This document shows, one piece after another, positions 8,271 to 16,436 of a stretch of DNA of 50,634 bases. The DNA comes from Halalkalicoccus subterraneus. Its GTDB lineage: Archaea; Halobacteriota; Halobacteria; Halobacteriales; Halalkalicoccaceae. The DNA lies in NCBI RefSeq assembly GCF_003697815.1, contig NZ_RDQG01000047.1, positions 1 through 50,634 on the forward strand. The letters run 5' to 3'. The stretch's first letter is position 1. Each line of letters starts with the position of its first letter. Below the pieces are notes generated by a model, which saw nothing but the letters and a program-made list of their open reading frames with translations, was not told the origin of the DNA and searched no databases. Made by a program: the position numbers and the translations under genes.

Positions 8271-9878
8271 ATGGTCACCACTGCCGAGTTGCTGGTCGAG
8301 TGTCTCGAACGCGAGGGGGTCGAGTACGTCTTCGGCATCCCGGGCGAGGAACTCGAGGACGTCCTGTTCGCGCTCCGTGACTCCGATATCGTGTTCGTCC
8401 CGACCCGCCACGAGCAGGGCGCGGCGTTCATGGCCGACGTCCACGGCCGGCTGACGGGCAAGGCCGGGGTCTGTCTCTCGACGCTGGGCCCGGGCGCGAC
8501 GAACCTCATGACGGGCGTCGCCGACGCCCATCTCGATAAGTCCCCGCTGGTCGCGATCACGGGCCAGGGCGGGCGCGAACGGCTCCACAAGGAGAGCCAC
8601 CAGGCGCTGAACGTCGTCGACATGTTCGAGCCGATCGTGAAGTGGAACACGCAGTTGGGCGAGCCCGATGTCGTCGCCGAATCGGTCAGGAAGGCGTTCA
8701 AACTCGCCGAACACGAGAAACCGGGTGCGGCCCATCTCGAGTTTCCCGAGGACGTCGCCGCCGAGGAGACGACCGAGACGCCCCTGCCGGTCCGCGAGCG
8801 GGTGCGCCGGGCCGATCCCGATCCCGATTCGATCGAGCGGGCGGCGAACCTCTTCGAACGGGCCGAACGGCCGATCGTGCTCGCGGGCAACGGTGCGGTG
8901 CGGACCCGGGCGCGCGGCGCGGGCCGCGATTCCGAGAGTTCGAACCGGCTGCGCGAACTCGTCGCCCGGATGGGCGTGCCCGTCGTCGCGACCTACATGG
9001 GCAAGGGTGCGATCTCGGATCGCGAGCCCTACTCGCTTCTGACACTGGATTCGGGCCCGGATGGCGAGGCTGCGGCGGCCATCGAGGACGCCGACTGCGT
9101 CCTCGCGGTCGGCTACGACATCGCCGAACACGACCCCGAGGGCTGGAATCCCGACCTCGAAACGACCGTGGTCCACGTCGATCACGAGCCCGCCGAGGTC
9201 TATCGCCACTACAACCCCGAGGTCGAGATCGTCGCGGACATCCCCGCGAGCCTGCGTGCGCTGACGGAAGCGATTGGCTCGGGAACCGGGAAGGCATGGT
9301 GTACCGACGTCCACGACCGGGTGATCGACCACGTCACCGCGCGCCCGGAACCGGACGACCCCTTCTCGGTCCGACACACCCTGCCGATCCTGCGGGCGGC
9401 GATGGCCGACGAGGACGTCCTGCTCTCGGACGTCGGCAGCCACAAGATGGCGATCGCCCAGTCGTTTCCGACCTACGAACCCAACACCTGCATCGTTTCC
9501 AACGGATTGGCGAGCATGGGGATCTCAGTTCCGGGCGGGCTCGCAGCGGATCTCGCCTGCGAGTCGAACGTCGTCGCCGCGACCGGCGACGGCGGCTTTC
9601 TGATGAACGGCGCCGAAATCGAGACGGCAAAGCGACTCGGACTCGGCTATACGATCCTCCTGTTCAACGACAACGACTACGGGCTGATCAGCGAGAAACA
9701 GGAACAACACCTCAGCGAACACTTCGGGACAAAACTCCAGAACCCCGATTTCGTCGCGTTCGCCGAGAGTTTCGACATCGAGGGCCATCGCCCCGAGACG
9801 TGGGACGAACTCGAGGAGGTCCTGAACGAGGTGGTCCCCTCCGAGGAGATGGCGCTCGTCGAGGTCCGACTGGAGTGA
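8271..9878 (+). CDS. Acetolactate synthase large-subunit-like ThDP enzyme
   Basis: Thiamine-diphosphate-dependent enzyme of 535 residues. The catalytic Glu lies in PTRHEQGAAFMADVHGRLTG (E48) and the Mg/ThDP motif begins GDGGFLMNGAEIETA (439 onward) and continues through LLFNDNDYGL. The overall pattern resembles catabolic acetolactate synthases of the AlsS type that form 2-acetolactate from pyruvate. No regulatory small subunit (ilvN) and no other ilv gene lies nearby, which argues against the standard branched-chain biosynthetic enzyme. Other ThDP enzymes of the family cannot be excluded. Confidence 0.88.
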   Translation: MVTTAELLVECLEREGVEYVFGIPGEELEDVLFALRDSDIVFVPTRHEQGAAFMADVHGRLTGKAGVCLSTLGPGATNLMTGVADAHLDKSPLVAITGQGGRERLHKESHQALNVVDMFEPIVKWNTQLGEPDVVAESVRKAFKLAEHEKPGAAHLEFPEDVAAEETTETPLPVRERVRRADPDPDSIERAANLFERAERPIVLAGNGAVRTRARGAGRDSESSNRLRELVARMGVPVVATYMGKGAISDREPYSLLTLDSGPDGEAAAAIEDADCVLAVGYDIAEHDPEGWNPDLETTVVHVDHEPAEVYRHYNPEVEIVADIPASLRALTEAIGSGTGKAWCTDVHDRVIDHVTARPEPDDPFSVRHTLPILRAAMADEDVLLSDVGSHKMAIAQSFPTYEPNTCIVSNGLASMGISVPGGLAADLACESNVVAATGDGGFLMNGAEIETAKRLGLGYTILLFNDNDYGLISEKQEQHLSEHFGTKLQNPDFVAFAESFDIEGHRPETWDELEEVLNEVVPSEEMALVEVRLE

Positions 9879-9897
9879 TGGTCCCGTACTCGGGCCA

Positions 9898-11274
9898 TCA
9901 GCCGACGAGCGCGCGCCCCCGTGGCGAGAGTGCGAACAGCCCGACACCGAGCAGCGCCCACAGAAGCACCATCAGCCACTCGTAGGGCCAGACGAGCGCC
10001 GACGGCCCACCGGGTAGGTAGAGCACGACGAAAAACGCCGAGAGGACCAGCGCGATCGCGCCCGTGAGGTAGCCGGCAGGCACCTTGAAGGGCCGTTCCA
10101 TCCCGGGTTCGCGCCGGCGGAGGACGAGAAACGAGACGCAGACGAACAGCCACGCGAGGACGATCCCCAGCCCGCCGGCGTTGACGATCCAGCCGAGCAT
10201 CCCCTCGCCGAACAGAGGCGCGAGCACCGACGAAACGCCGATCAGCAGGATGGCGTTGTGGGGCGTGTTGTACTCGGGGTGGGTCTTCGCGAGGACGGCG
10301 GGCAGCATGTCCGACTCGGCCATCGCGAAGATCGCCCGGCTCCCGCCGATGACGAAAGCGTTCCAGCTCGTGAGAATGCCCGCGATGCCCGCAAGCGCCA
10401 TCAGCTGGCCGACGGTCACGCTGTCGTACAGCGTCTCCATGGCCGCCGCGGCCGGAAGCGGGCTCTCGACCAGCTGTGCGCCCGGTAAGGCCCGGCTGGA
10501 GCCCCAGAGAACGGCGATGTAAAAGAGGGTCGCCATCAGTACCGCCGCGACGATGATCGTCCCCAGCGACCGGGTGGGGACGTCCGCCTCCTCGGCGGCT
10601 TGGGGGATCACGTCGAATCCGACGAACATGAACGGCGTCGCGAGCACGACTCCGAAGACGCCCGCCACCCCACCGATCACGGGCGGGTCGGGGGAGGGCT
10701 GGCCGCCGGTGATCGCGCCGATTACCAACACTACCCCCGCGAGCGCGATGACGAGCGTGACGATCCCCTGGAACTGGGCGGCCGGGCGGATCCCGACGTA
10801 GTTGACGGCGGTCATGACGGCTGCACCGCCCGCGCCGACGAGCACCCACGTCCCATAGACCGGATCGCCCGCGATCGACCAGAGTTCGACCGCGTTGAAC
10901 CCCGGGATCACGAACGCGAGCGCCGACGGCAGGGCGACGGCCTCGAAGGCGGCGACGCTGACGTAGCCGAAGGCGATCGCCCACGTACAGATAAACGATC
11001 CGAGCGCGCCGAGCGCCCGGTGGCTGTAGACGTGCTCGCCGCCGACGAAGGGCATCGCCGAGGCGAGTTCGCCGTAGATCACCGCGACGAAGATCACCAG
11101 CGTTCCACCGATGACGAACGCCGAGATCGCGCCGAGGGGTCCGCCCTCGTTTATCCACTGGCCCGAGAGGACGATCCATCCCCAGCCGATCATCGCGCCA
11201 AAGGCGAGCACCAGCAAGTCCCGTTGGGAGAGCGCTTTCACCAGTCCGCGCTCGGTCGTGTCTGTGTTCGACAT
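9898..11274 (-). CDS. APC-superfamily amino-acid permease
   Basis: A 458-residue polytopic membrane protein with about 12 hydrophobic segments. It starts MSNTDTTERGLVKALSQRDLLVLAFGAMIGWGWIVLSGQWI, where the GAMIGWGWIVLSG segment matches the substrate-binding TM1 of APC transporters. Transport of an amino acid or polyamine by proton symport or exchange is expected from the family; the substrate is unknown. It ends 20 nt from the convergent ThDP-enzyme stop. A TATA-like element 27 nt upstream predicts a leaderless mRNA. Confidence 0.93.
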   Translation of the reverse strand: MSNTDTTERGLVKALSQRDLLVLAFGAMIGWGWIVLSGQWINEGGPLGAISAFVIGGTLVIFVAVIYGELASAMPFVGGEHVYSHRALGALGSFICTWAIAFGYVSVAAFEAVALPSALAFVIPGFNAVELWSIAGDPVYGTWVLVGAGGAAVMTAVNYVGIRPAAQFQGIVTLVIALAGVVLVIGAITGGQPSPDPPVIGGVAGVFGVVLATPFMFVGFDVIPQAAEEADVPTRSLGTIIVAAVLMATLFYIAVLWGSSRALPGAQLVESPLPAAAAMETLYDSVTVGQLMALAGIAGILTSWNAFVIGGSRAIFAMAESDMLPAVLAKTHPEYNTPHNAILLIGVSSVLAPLFGEGMLGWIVNAGGLGIVLAWLFVCVSFLVLRRREPGMERPFKVPAGYLTGAIALVLSAFFVVLYLPGGPSALVWPYEWLMVLLWALLGVGLFALSPRGRALVG

Positions 11275-11295
11275 ACACGGCCCCTCACGACACGG

Positions 11296-11305
11296 GTAAA
11301 AATAC
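11296..11305 (-). promoter_or_regulatory. TATA-like element of the permease gene
   Basis: GTATTTTTAC on the minus strand, centred about 27 nt upstream of the ATG at 11274. The spacing fits a haloarchaeal leaderless promoter. Confidence 0.5.
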
Positions 11306-11337
11306 GTTCGGGGGACGGCAACGCGATGTTGCCCGGT

Positions 11338-11754
11338 TTACAGGATCTCGCGGACGTTCTCGACGGCCGATTCCTTCTTTGCGGGGTAGGCCTCGACCTT
11401 CGCCCGCAGTGTGATCCCCTCGCCGAGGCGGGCCTCGCCGCCGAAGGCGGCCTGCTTGTCGAGATACAGGAACAGTTCGCAGTTCTCGGTGACCCGGTCG
11501 TCGAGTTGCTCCCGAACCCGCTCTAGATCGGCCGAGCCTCGGAGCTGATCGAGGACGTGACGGATCCCGTCCGCGTTCTCGACGCGCGCCGAGAGGACGA
11601 GGATGCGGTCCCCGTGATACCCCTCCGTCTCCGCCCTGTCGATCTCGACTCCTTCGGGGAGGTAGGTTCTAAGGGCCTGCTCGACCCGCTTTTCGTCCTC
11701 GGTAGCGTAGCAAAAAGTTCGGATATCGACGTAGTGAAGCGGGACGGCGGCCAT
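11338..11754 (-). CDS. RNA-binding protein (COG1325-type, predicted exosome-associated)
   Basis: A 138-residue protein of the archaeal RNA_binding family (COG1325/PF01877): MAAVPLHYVDIRTFCYATEDEKRVEQALRTYLP, then TEGYHGDRILVLSARVENADGIRHVLDQL, then ENCELFLYLDKQAAFGGEARLGEGITLRAKVEAYPAKKESAVENVREIL. The family has been predicted to work with the archaeal exosome or in ribosome biogenesis, which is not shown here. It follows the small gene at 11761 by 6 nt, so both are probably transcribed from the promoter upstream of 11952. Confidence 0.88.
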   Translation of the reverse strand: MAAVPLHYVDIRTFCYATEDEKRVEQALRTYLPEGVEIDRAETEGYHGDRILVLSARVENADGIRHVLDQLRGSADLERVREQLDDRVTENCELFLYLDKQAAFGGEARLGEGITLRAKVEAYPAKKESAVENVREIL

Positions 11755-11760
11755 CGCGCG

Positions 11761-11952
11761 TTACTCTTCGGTCTCGTCGGCGGGGGAGAGGTCGTCCTCG
11801 GGAATGCCGGTCTCCTGGCCGTCCTCGAAGCTCACGGTGTAGGTGGCATCGCCGAACATGTTCTCCATTACCTGCGTGACCCGCCCCTCCTGACCGTCGT
11901 ACTCGCTGTGCTCGTCCGACAGCACGACGTGATCGTCCTCGTCGAAGCTCAT
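11761..11952 (-). CDS. Small acidic haloarchaeal protein, SH3-like barrel predicted
   Basis: A 63-residue protein starting MSFDEDDHVVLSDEHSEYDGQEGRVTQVMENMFGDATYTVSFEDGQETGIPEDDLSPADETEE. The pattern of a bound nucleic-acid-like beta strand, EGRVTQV, and YTVSFEDGQ resembles small SH3/KOW-type barrels (DUF1918-like), but this is pattern inference. The open frame extends to 11988, but the ATG at 11952 is preceded by a TATA-like GGTAAAAGC (11975-11984) at leaderless spacing. It lies upstream of the RNA-binding gene in a likely two-gene operon. Confidence 0.75.
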   Translation of the reverse strand: MSFDEDDHVVLSDEHSEYDGQEGRVTQVMENMFGDATYTVSFEDGQETGIPEDDLSPADETEE

Positions 11953-12076
11953 ACTCACCGGTAGCCCCCGGTTCGGTAAAAGCGACATGGTTCGTCCGCC
12001 GAAGCGTTATTCCGAGCCGCGCTCCTCCTGCCGGTATGTACGCTTTCGCCACGCCATCGCCCCCGGGAGGTGGCTA

Positions 12077-12634
12077 ATGACGACGATCGACAAGCTGTGG
12101 TTTCGTGCCAGCGAAGCGAGCCAGCGAGCCGAACGGGCCTACCACCGCCTCCGCGAGCGCCATGATGCCTGTCTCGAACGCGAGCGCCACCGGCGGGTTT
12201 CCCGGGGACGCTTTCGGACCCTGACCGAGCGCGTCGAGCGCACCGGTGCGCCCTACGGGGCCCACACCATCGTCTACCGCCCTTCGGGGGAGCTCCTGCT
12301 CGTGCGCCACGACGGCGTCGACCTGTGGGTGCTCCCCGGCGGCGAGGTCGACCCCGAGGAGGACTTCGAGCGCGCCGCAGTTCGTGAACTCGCCGAGGAG
12401 GCCGGCGTCGACGCCGAGTATGATGGGTTGGGAATCCTCACGCGGGTCCGGATCACCTGCGGCGAGTACGAGACGGTGGGCGTGGTTCCCGTCTTCACCG
12501 CCCGAGCGCTCACGACCGAGACCCACATCGCCGATCCCGACGATGAGATCTCCGCGGCACGATGGTTCGCCGACCTCCCCGAGGACACCCGCGACCGCGA
12601 GGACCTGTTGGCGTGGCGCGAGCGCGAACTGTGA
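12077..12634 (+). CDS. Nudix hydrolase
   Basis: A 185-residue protein with a complete Nudix box at residues 89-111 (G-x5-E-x7-REL-xEExGV, within GGEVDPEEDFERAAVRELAEEAGV), the Mg-binding catalytic loop that cleaves nucleoside diphosphate derivatives. An N-terminal helical region rich in Arg/Glu (residues 10-55) precedes the Nudix fold and is probably specific to haloarchaea. I chose ATG 12077 over an upstream frame to 11987 because a GGGAGGTGG Shine-Dalgarno-like run precedes it by a few nt. The substrate cannot be predicted. Confidence 0.92.
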   Translation: MTTIDKLWFRASEASQRAERAYHRLRERHDACLERERHRRVSRGRFRTLTERVERTGAPYGAHTIVYRPSGELLLVRHDGVDLWVLPGGEVDPEEDFERAAVRELAEEAGVDAEYDGLGILTRVRITCGEYETVGVVPVFTARALTTETHIADPDDEISAARWFADLPEDTRDREDLLAWREREL

Positions 12635-12635
12635 G

Positions 12636-13466
12636 TTACTCGTCGGGCCCGTAGCTCTTTCCCTCACGGGTATCCGCGCGCATCCGCCGCAGCGTGGCCT
12701 GGGCGTTCGCGGCGTCGTAGCCGAAGAAGACGTCCTCGCCGTAGGCGTCTGCGACCTCCGCGGCGTGGATCAGATCGTCGATATCGAGGTCGACCGCATA
12801 CAGTTCGACGCTGAAGGGAGTCCCCAGAAGACTCTCGAAACCGCTCGCGATGGTTTCGAGCCAGTAGGTCGTCGAGTAGGCCATGTCGTAGAGCGGGACA
12901 ACGAACTCGTCCACATGGGGTTCGATGGCCTCGATGTCGAGGCCGGCGCGCTCGTAGAGGTGGCCCGGATACGGGTCGGGATAGAGCGTCAGATAGGTCT
13001 TGCCGGGAATCCTCTCCGAAGCGTCGGCGACGAACTCGGTAATGATCGACGCGCGCCACGCGAGGCGGTCCTCGAACTCGCTTTCGGCGAACAGCCGGTT
13101 ACAACGCTCGCAGAAACAGTACTCCTGACGGGGAAATCCCACGTCGTCGAGCCGGACGCTTTCGTTCTCCTCGGCAGCCTCGCTCACCATTTCGAGGAGC
13201 CCCTCGCGATAGTCCTCGTGGGTCGGGCAGATGTACGCCCAGTCGAAGTAAGGGCGTTCGCGGGTGGCGAGTTCGCCCTCCCGGTTTCGCGGGACGAGTT
13301 CGGGTGAGCTCTCGGCGGCGGCGTTGTCCCCGAAACAGGAGATCATGTTGATTGCTTCAGGGATCGGCTCCGTGGAGCGCCCGCTGACGTCCTTCGATTC
13401 GTAGAAGGCGAGATCGAACTCGGGCCAGGTGCATTCCTCCTCGTTGCGCGTGACGACCCCGAACAT
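12636..13466 (-). CDS. Conserved haloarchaeal protein with CxxC pair, TIM-barrel-like
   Basis: A 276-residue protein (MFGVVTRNEEECTWPEFDLAFYESKDVSG). It has a CFCERC knuckle (about residues 114-119 in the segment PRQEYCFCERCNRLF), a run YLTLYPDPYPGHLY, and DEFVVPLYDMAYSTTYWLETIASG near a C-terminal SVELYAVDLDIDDLIHAAEVADAYGEDVFFGYDAANAQ. The alternating strand and helix pattern and ending resemble glycoside-hydrolase-like (alpha/beta)8 barrels, which is inference. The start at 13466 fits a TATA-like element near 13491. Its stop is 2 nt from the convergent Nudix gene stop. Function unknown. Confidence 0.8.
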   Translation of the reverse strand: MFGVVTRNEEECTWPEFDLAFYESKDVSGRSTEPIPEAINMISCFGDNAAAESSPELVPRNREGELATRERPYFDWAYICPTHEDYREGLLEMVSEAAEENESVRLDDVGFPRQEYCFCERCNRLFAESEFEDRLAWRASIITEFVADASERIPGKTYLTLYPDPYPGHLYERAGLDIEAIEPHVDEFVVPLYDMAYSTTYWLETIASGFESLLGTPFSVELYAVDLDIDDLIHAAEVADAYGEDVFFGYDAANAQATLRRMRADTREGKSYGPDE

Positions 13467-13563
13467 ATCGGTCCTACCGCCGGGGCGCGTAAGTGCGTTG
13501 CTACGTCCGGCGGCGCCGCGGGAGTGCGACACAGTTTTGCCACACATCGTTCTGTATCAAACC

Positions 13564-13791
13564 ATGGGTCAGTATCAACGACTGGCGTATTCCCAGTACG
13601 CCCGCGGCGGGTTCGCGCTGGGAGTCGTCGTGTTCGCGGTCGGCATCCTCGGTCACGCGTTCGGCCCGACGGTGTTCGGCTCGCTTCCCGAGTGGGAGGT
13701 AACGCTCTTTACACTGATGGAGATCGGCGGGATCGGACTCGCGCTCTGTTCGCCGATCGTCTTCGCGATCGTCCTCCCGTTGATCGAGTAA
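13564..13791 (+). CDS. Small two-helix membrane protein
   Basis: A 75-residue protein starting MGQYQRLAYSQYARGGFALGVVVFAVGILGHAFG. It has two hydrophobic stretches, about residues 16-38 and 48-74 (EVTLFTLMEIGGIGLALCSPIVFAIVLPLIE), so it probably spans the membrane twice. The open frame extends to 13429 but that part is antisense to the neighbour and lacks support. Divergent from the CxxC protein. Function unknown. Confidence 0.7.
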   Translation: MGQYQRLAYSQYARGGFALGVVVFAVGILGHAFGPTVFGSLPEWEVTLFTLMEIGGIGLALCSPIVFAIVLPLIE

Positions 13792-13881
13792 GTGCCTCCG
13801 AGTGTCCGCATCGAAGTGATCTCGCTCCGGCCGCCGTCACGGAGGACCCCCGGATGATACGGCATAGCCTCCACCGGGCGA

Positions 13882-14577
13882 TCACGCGGTCTCCAGGGCA
13901 GTGTCGAAGAACCCCACCTCGAACGCCATCGCGCGAGAGAACAGCGCGTCGAGGCGTGCCTGCCGGCGCGCCGAACACGCGGATCCGTGTTCGTCGAGCT
14001 CCGAGCGCAACCACTCGACGGTCGCTTCGAACTCCGGGATCGTGTGGAGTTCGATCCACTCCGCGAGGTAGAACGCCTCGGGCGACTCCTCGATCGCGCT
14101 CGCCCACTCCAGATACGCCCACTCGACGGGCACCAGTACGGCCAGCGTCTCGGCGTATCCGCCCTCGTGGGCGGCTCGCAGGAGGAGGTCACGAAACCCG
14201 GCCGTCGTCGGGTTCATCCTCGGATCGCTCCACGCCGATTCGGGTACTCCGAGGGCCTCGAACGACCGCCGGAAGTAGTCGTCCTCGTCGCCGATGATCG
14301 CCGAGAGAAACGCCGTCAGACGAGCTTTCGATTCCATGTCCGGGGCCTGTCCGACGCCGTAGCCGACCAGCGAGACGAGCGTCTCGACGAACGCGTAGTC
14401 CTGAACGAGATACCGGGCGAACACTTGCTCGGAAAGGGTTCCCGCGCCGAGCTCCTCGACGAACCGGTGGGTCGTCGTCGCCGTCCAGTGCGGTTCCGAG
14501 CGCTCCCGAAGCCAGTCGGTAAACCGGGCGCCCTCGCGTTCGGCCGCGTACTCCTCGAAGGAGGCAGGACCGCTCAT
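13882..14577 (-). CDS. TenA-family protein lacking the catalytic Cys
   Basis: A 231-residue all-helical TenA/THI-4/PQQC-family protein. TenA hydrolyses aminopyrimidines to salvage the HMP moiety of thiamine. The conserved Asp is in YLVQDYAF (D60) and the C-terminal Glu region is AFEVGFFD (E220). The position equal to B. subtilis TenA Cys135 is Val151 in LVPVEWAYLEWA, with Glu152 next to it. This is reminiscent of the TenA_E subgroup, where Glu replaces Cys, but the Glu is offset by one in this alignment by eye. It overlaps the upstream tenA copy by 4 nt (ATGA). Confidence 0.88.
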   Translation of the reverse strand: MSGPASFEEYAAEREGARFTDWLRERSEPHWTATTTHRFVEELGAGTLSEQVFARYLVQDYAFVETLVSLVGYGVGQAPDMESKARLTAFLSAIIGDEDDYFRRSFEALGVPESAWSDPRMNPTTAGFRDLLLRAAHEGGYAETLAVLVPVEWAYLEWASAIEESPEAFYLAEWIELHTIPEFEATVEWLRSELDEHGSACSARRQARLDALFSRAMAFEVGFFDTALETA

Positions 14578-15239
14578 ATTGCCCACTCCTCCTCGTGCCA
14601 CGCCGCGTCCCAAAACCGGTACTCGTAGCGCGCGGAGGTGAGAAATGCCTCGCGATACCGGTTTCGGCGGGTCTCCCCCGCCTCGGCGGCCACCTCGTCC
14701 ATGAGCTCCTTGCACCACTCGGCCAGTTCGGTGAACTCCTCGCTCGCGTAGGTCTCGATCCACGCGGCGTACCCCTCGTGGTCGGGAACCCCCTCTTCGG
14801 CGAGCCTCCTCCCTGTCTCGTTGAACCCCCACATACAGGGCAGGAGTACGGCGACCAGCTCGCCGAAACTCCCGGTCGCCGCGGTCCGGACGAGGAAGTC
14901 GGTGTACGCACGCGTCGTCGGCGAGGGGTCCGTCTCCTCTAACTCCGCCTCCGAGATCCCGAACTCCGCCGCGTACGAGCGGTGCAGGTCCATCTCGGTC
15001 GAGACGGTTTCGGAAAGCAGGTCCGCAAAGCGCTCGATTCGTTCGAGATCCGGTGCGCGGGCGGCCCCCAGCGCGAACACGCGGTTGTACTCGATCAGGT
15101 AGACGTAGTCCTGGCGGACCCAGTAGCGAAACGGCGCTTCGTCCAAACTCCCATCCCCGATCCCCCGAACCATCGGGTGGTCGTGGATGGCCTCCCAGAT
15201 CGGTTCGGCCTCCGGTTCGAGCGACGCGACGAACGACAT
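14574..15239 (-). CDS. tenA: TenA-family aminopyrimidine aminohydrolase (thiaminase II, Cys-type)
   Basis: A 221-residue TenA protein whose residue numbers match B. subtilis TenA closely: Asp44 and Tyr47 in WVRQDYVYL, Tyr112 in RAYTDF, Cys135 in LLPCMWGFNETG and Glu206 in YEYRFWDAAW. It should act on 4-amino-5-aminomethyl-2-methylpyrimidine in thiamine salvage. Tyr139 of the bacterial enzyme is Phe here. It is the first gene of a two-gene unit with the Cys-less paralogue, joined by an ATGA overlap. Upstream is a 10-bp palindrome at core-promoter distance. Confidence 0.93.
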   Translation of the reverse strand: MSFVASLEPEAEPIWEAIHDHPMVRGIGDGSLDEAPFRYWVRQDYVYLIEYNRVFALGAARAPDLERIERFADLLSETVSTEMDLHRSYAAEFGISEAELEETDPSPTTRAYTDFLVRTAATGSFGELVAVLLPCMWGFNETGRRLAEEGVPDHEGYAAWIETYASEEFTELAEWCKELMDEVAAEAGETRRNRYREAFLTSARYEYRFWDAAWHEEEWAI

Positions 15240-15276
15240 ACGCGAACGTCGATCCCACGCCTCCGAATACCTTCCG

Positions 15277-15286
15277 GTTGTACAAC
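15277..15286. promoter_or_regulatory. 10-bp palindrome upstream of the tenA pair
   Basis: GTTGTACAAC is a perfect palindrome located 38-47 nt upstream of the tenA start at 15239, just upstream of where BRE/TATA would lie. A short palindrome can occur by chance; it is noted as a candidate operator only. Confidence 0.3.
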
Positions 15287-15290
15287 ACAG

Positions 15291-15371
15291 TTATTTCACG
15301 CGCTGGACGACGATCACCGGTCGGTCGACTGTTCGAACTACCTGTCCGGTGACGACCCACCGTTCTCGCTC
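15291..15371 (-). pseudogene. Possible relic of a UspA C-terminus
   Basis: The minus-strand frame ending at the TAA of 15291-15293 reads ...RWVVTGQVVRTVDRPVIVVQRVK. It resembles the last helix and strand of UspA proteins (compare SVTERVVDNASVPVLVV of the UspA at 7318 and SVAETVARRSPVPVTIV of the UspA at 15498). The upstream part of the frame shows no UspA similarity and there is no plausible full-length start. It lies between the tenA pair and the intact, divergent uspA, as a decayed duplicate would. The match covers only about 25 residues, so it may be chance. Confidence 0.3.
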
Positions 15372-15497
15372 CGTGAAAATCGTCTCCTCATACTTTCCAC
15401 TAGTCACCCCGTTGAAAACCATCCCCGGTCGTTCCCGACGCCTGAAAACGCGCGAACCGGTTTTGTCCTCTCCGCCCGTAGTGTAACACGAACGACC

Positions 15498-15908
15498 ATG
15501 ATGAAAATTCTCGTCCCGATTGATGACTCCGAACCGGCGCGGACGGCGCTGCGATACGCCCACGAGACGTTTCCCGAAAGCGAGATCACCGCACTACACG
15601 TGATCCCCGTCGAGGGGTACTGGGGAGCGTTCGCCGACGACCCCGAATCGATTCCGGGCCACGAGAAGGCTCGCGAACACGCCGAGAACCTGCTGAAGGA
15701 GGCACGAGACGAGATCGATGCGGGGGTCGAAATGCGGGTCGTGACCGGACACGTCGCCCCCGAGATCGTCGACTTCGCTGGCAAGGGCGAGTTCGATGCG
15801 GTCGTCATCGGGAGCCACGGGCGAACGGGTGCGACGCGGATCCTGCTGGGGAGCGTCGCAGAGACGGTCGCGCGGCGCTCGCCCGTTCCGGTAACGATCG
15901 TTCGCTGA
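15498..15908 (+). CDS. Universal stress protein UspA family
   Basis: A 136-residue single-domain UspA protein, MMKILVPIDDSEPARTALRYAHETFPESEITALHVIPVEG. The ATP-binding loop is canonical, GSHGRTGATRILLGSV, matching G-2x-G-9x-G(S/T), so nucleotide binding is expected. The start may be either of two adjacent ATGs (15498 or 15501). It is monocistronic, flanked by about 260 nt upstream that also contains the UspA-like fragment, and converges with pyrI. Confidence 0.95.
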   Translation: MMKILVPIDDSEPARTALRYAHETFPESEITALHVIPVEGYWGAFADDPESIPGHEKAREHAENLLKEARDEIDAGVEMRVVTGHVAPEIVDFAGKGEFDAVVIGSHGRTGATRILLGSVAETVARRSPVPVTIVR

Positions 15909-15956
15909 CGGTCCCGAAGCACGGTAGGACAGCTCCGGTATTCGGAGGTCGGTTGG

Positions 15957-16436
15957 CTACTCGACTTCGATGTGGTCGGCGAACTCCTCGCGGATCAGCG
16001 TCCCGCAGTAGGTACAGCGCACGCCGTCACCGAGGACCGCAAAGCGTGAATCGACGGGCTCGTTTTCGGTCGTGATACAGTTGGCGTTCGGGCACGAGAG
16101 CACGCCGACGACCGCCGACGGGCGTTCGACGCGGTGTTTCTCCGCCACGTCGTACTCGCGGACGATGTTGATGGTCGCGTCGGGCGCGATCAGCGAGAGG
16201 ACGTCGACTTCCTCCTGGCTCAGTTCCCTCCCCTCGACCTTGACGATGTCCTTGCGTCCGATCCGATCGGAAGGGACGTTCATCCCGACGGAGATCTCCT
16301 CGCCGCTCGAGCCGTCGATACCGAGGATCGCCAGCACGGTGAGCGCCTGGCCGCCGGTGACGTGGTCGATGACGGTGCCGTTTCGGATCTTGCCGACGCG
16401 AAGTTGGTGGTCGGCTGCTGAGTTCGTGTCGGTCAT
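15957..16436 (-). CDS. pyrI: Aspartate carbamoyltransferase regulatory chain
   Basis: Regulatory subunit of aspartate transcarbamoylase, which binds nucleotide effectors and holds the catalytic trimers together. The 159-residue protein has the allosteric domain ([28 protein letters not shown]) and the zinc domain with four Cys ligands in CPNANC (115, 120) and CTYC (141, 144). It overlaps the pyrB stop by 4 nt (ATGA), giving the common archaeal order pyrB-pyrI. Feedback control by CTP is expected from the family. Confidence 0.98.
   Translation of the reverse strand: MTDTNSAADHQLRVGKIRNGTVIDHVTGGQALTVLAILGIDGSSGEEISVGMNVPSDRIGRKDIVKVEGRELSQEEVDVLSLIAPDATINIVREYDVAEKHRVERPSAVVGVLSCPNANCITTENEPVDSRFAVLGDGVRCTYCGTLIREEFADHIEVE

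Noticed and set aside
9677-11278. 533-codon minus-strand frame beside the permease
   Set aside because: Shadow frame of the APC permease and the ThDP enzyme end; the in-register permease frame is well supported.
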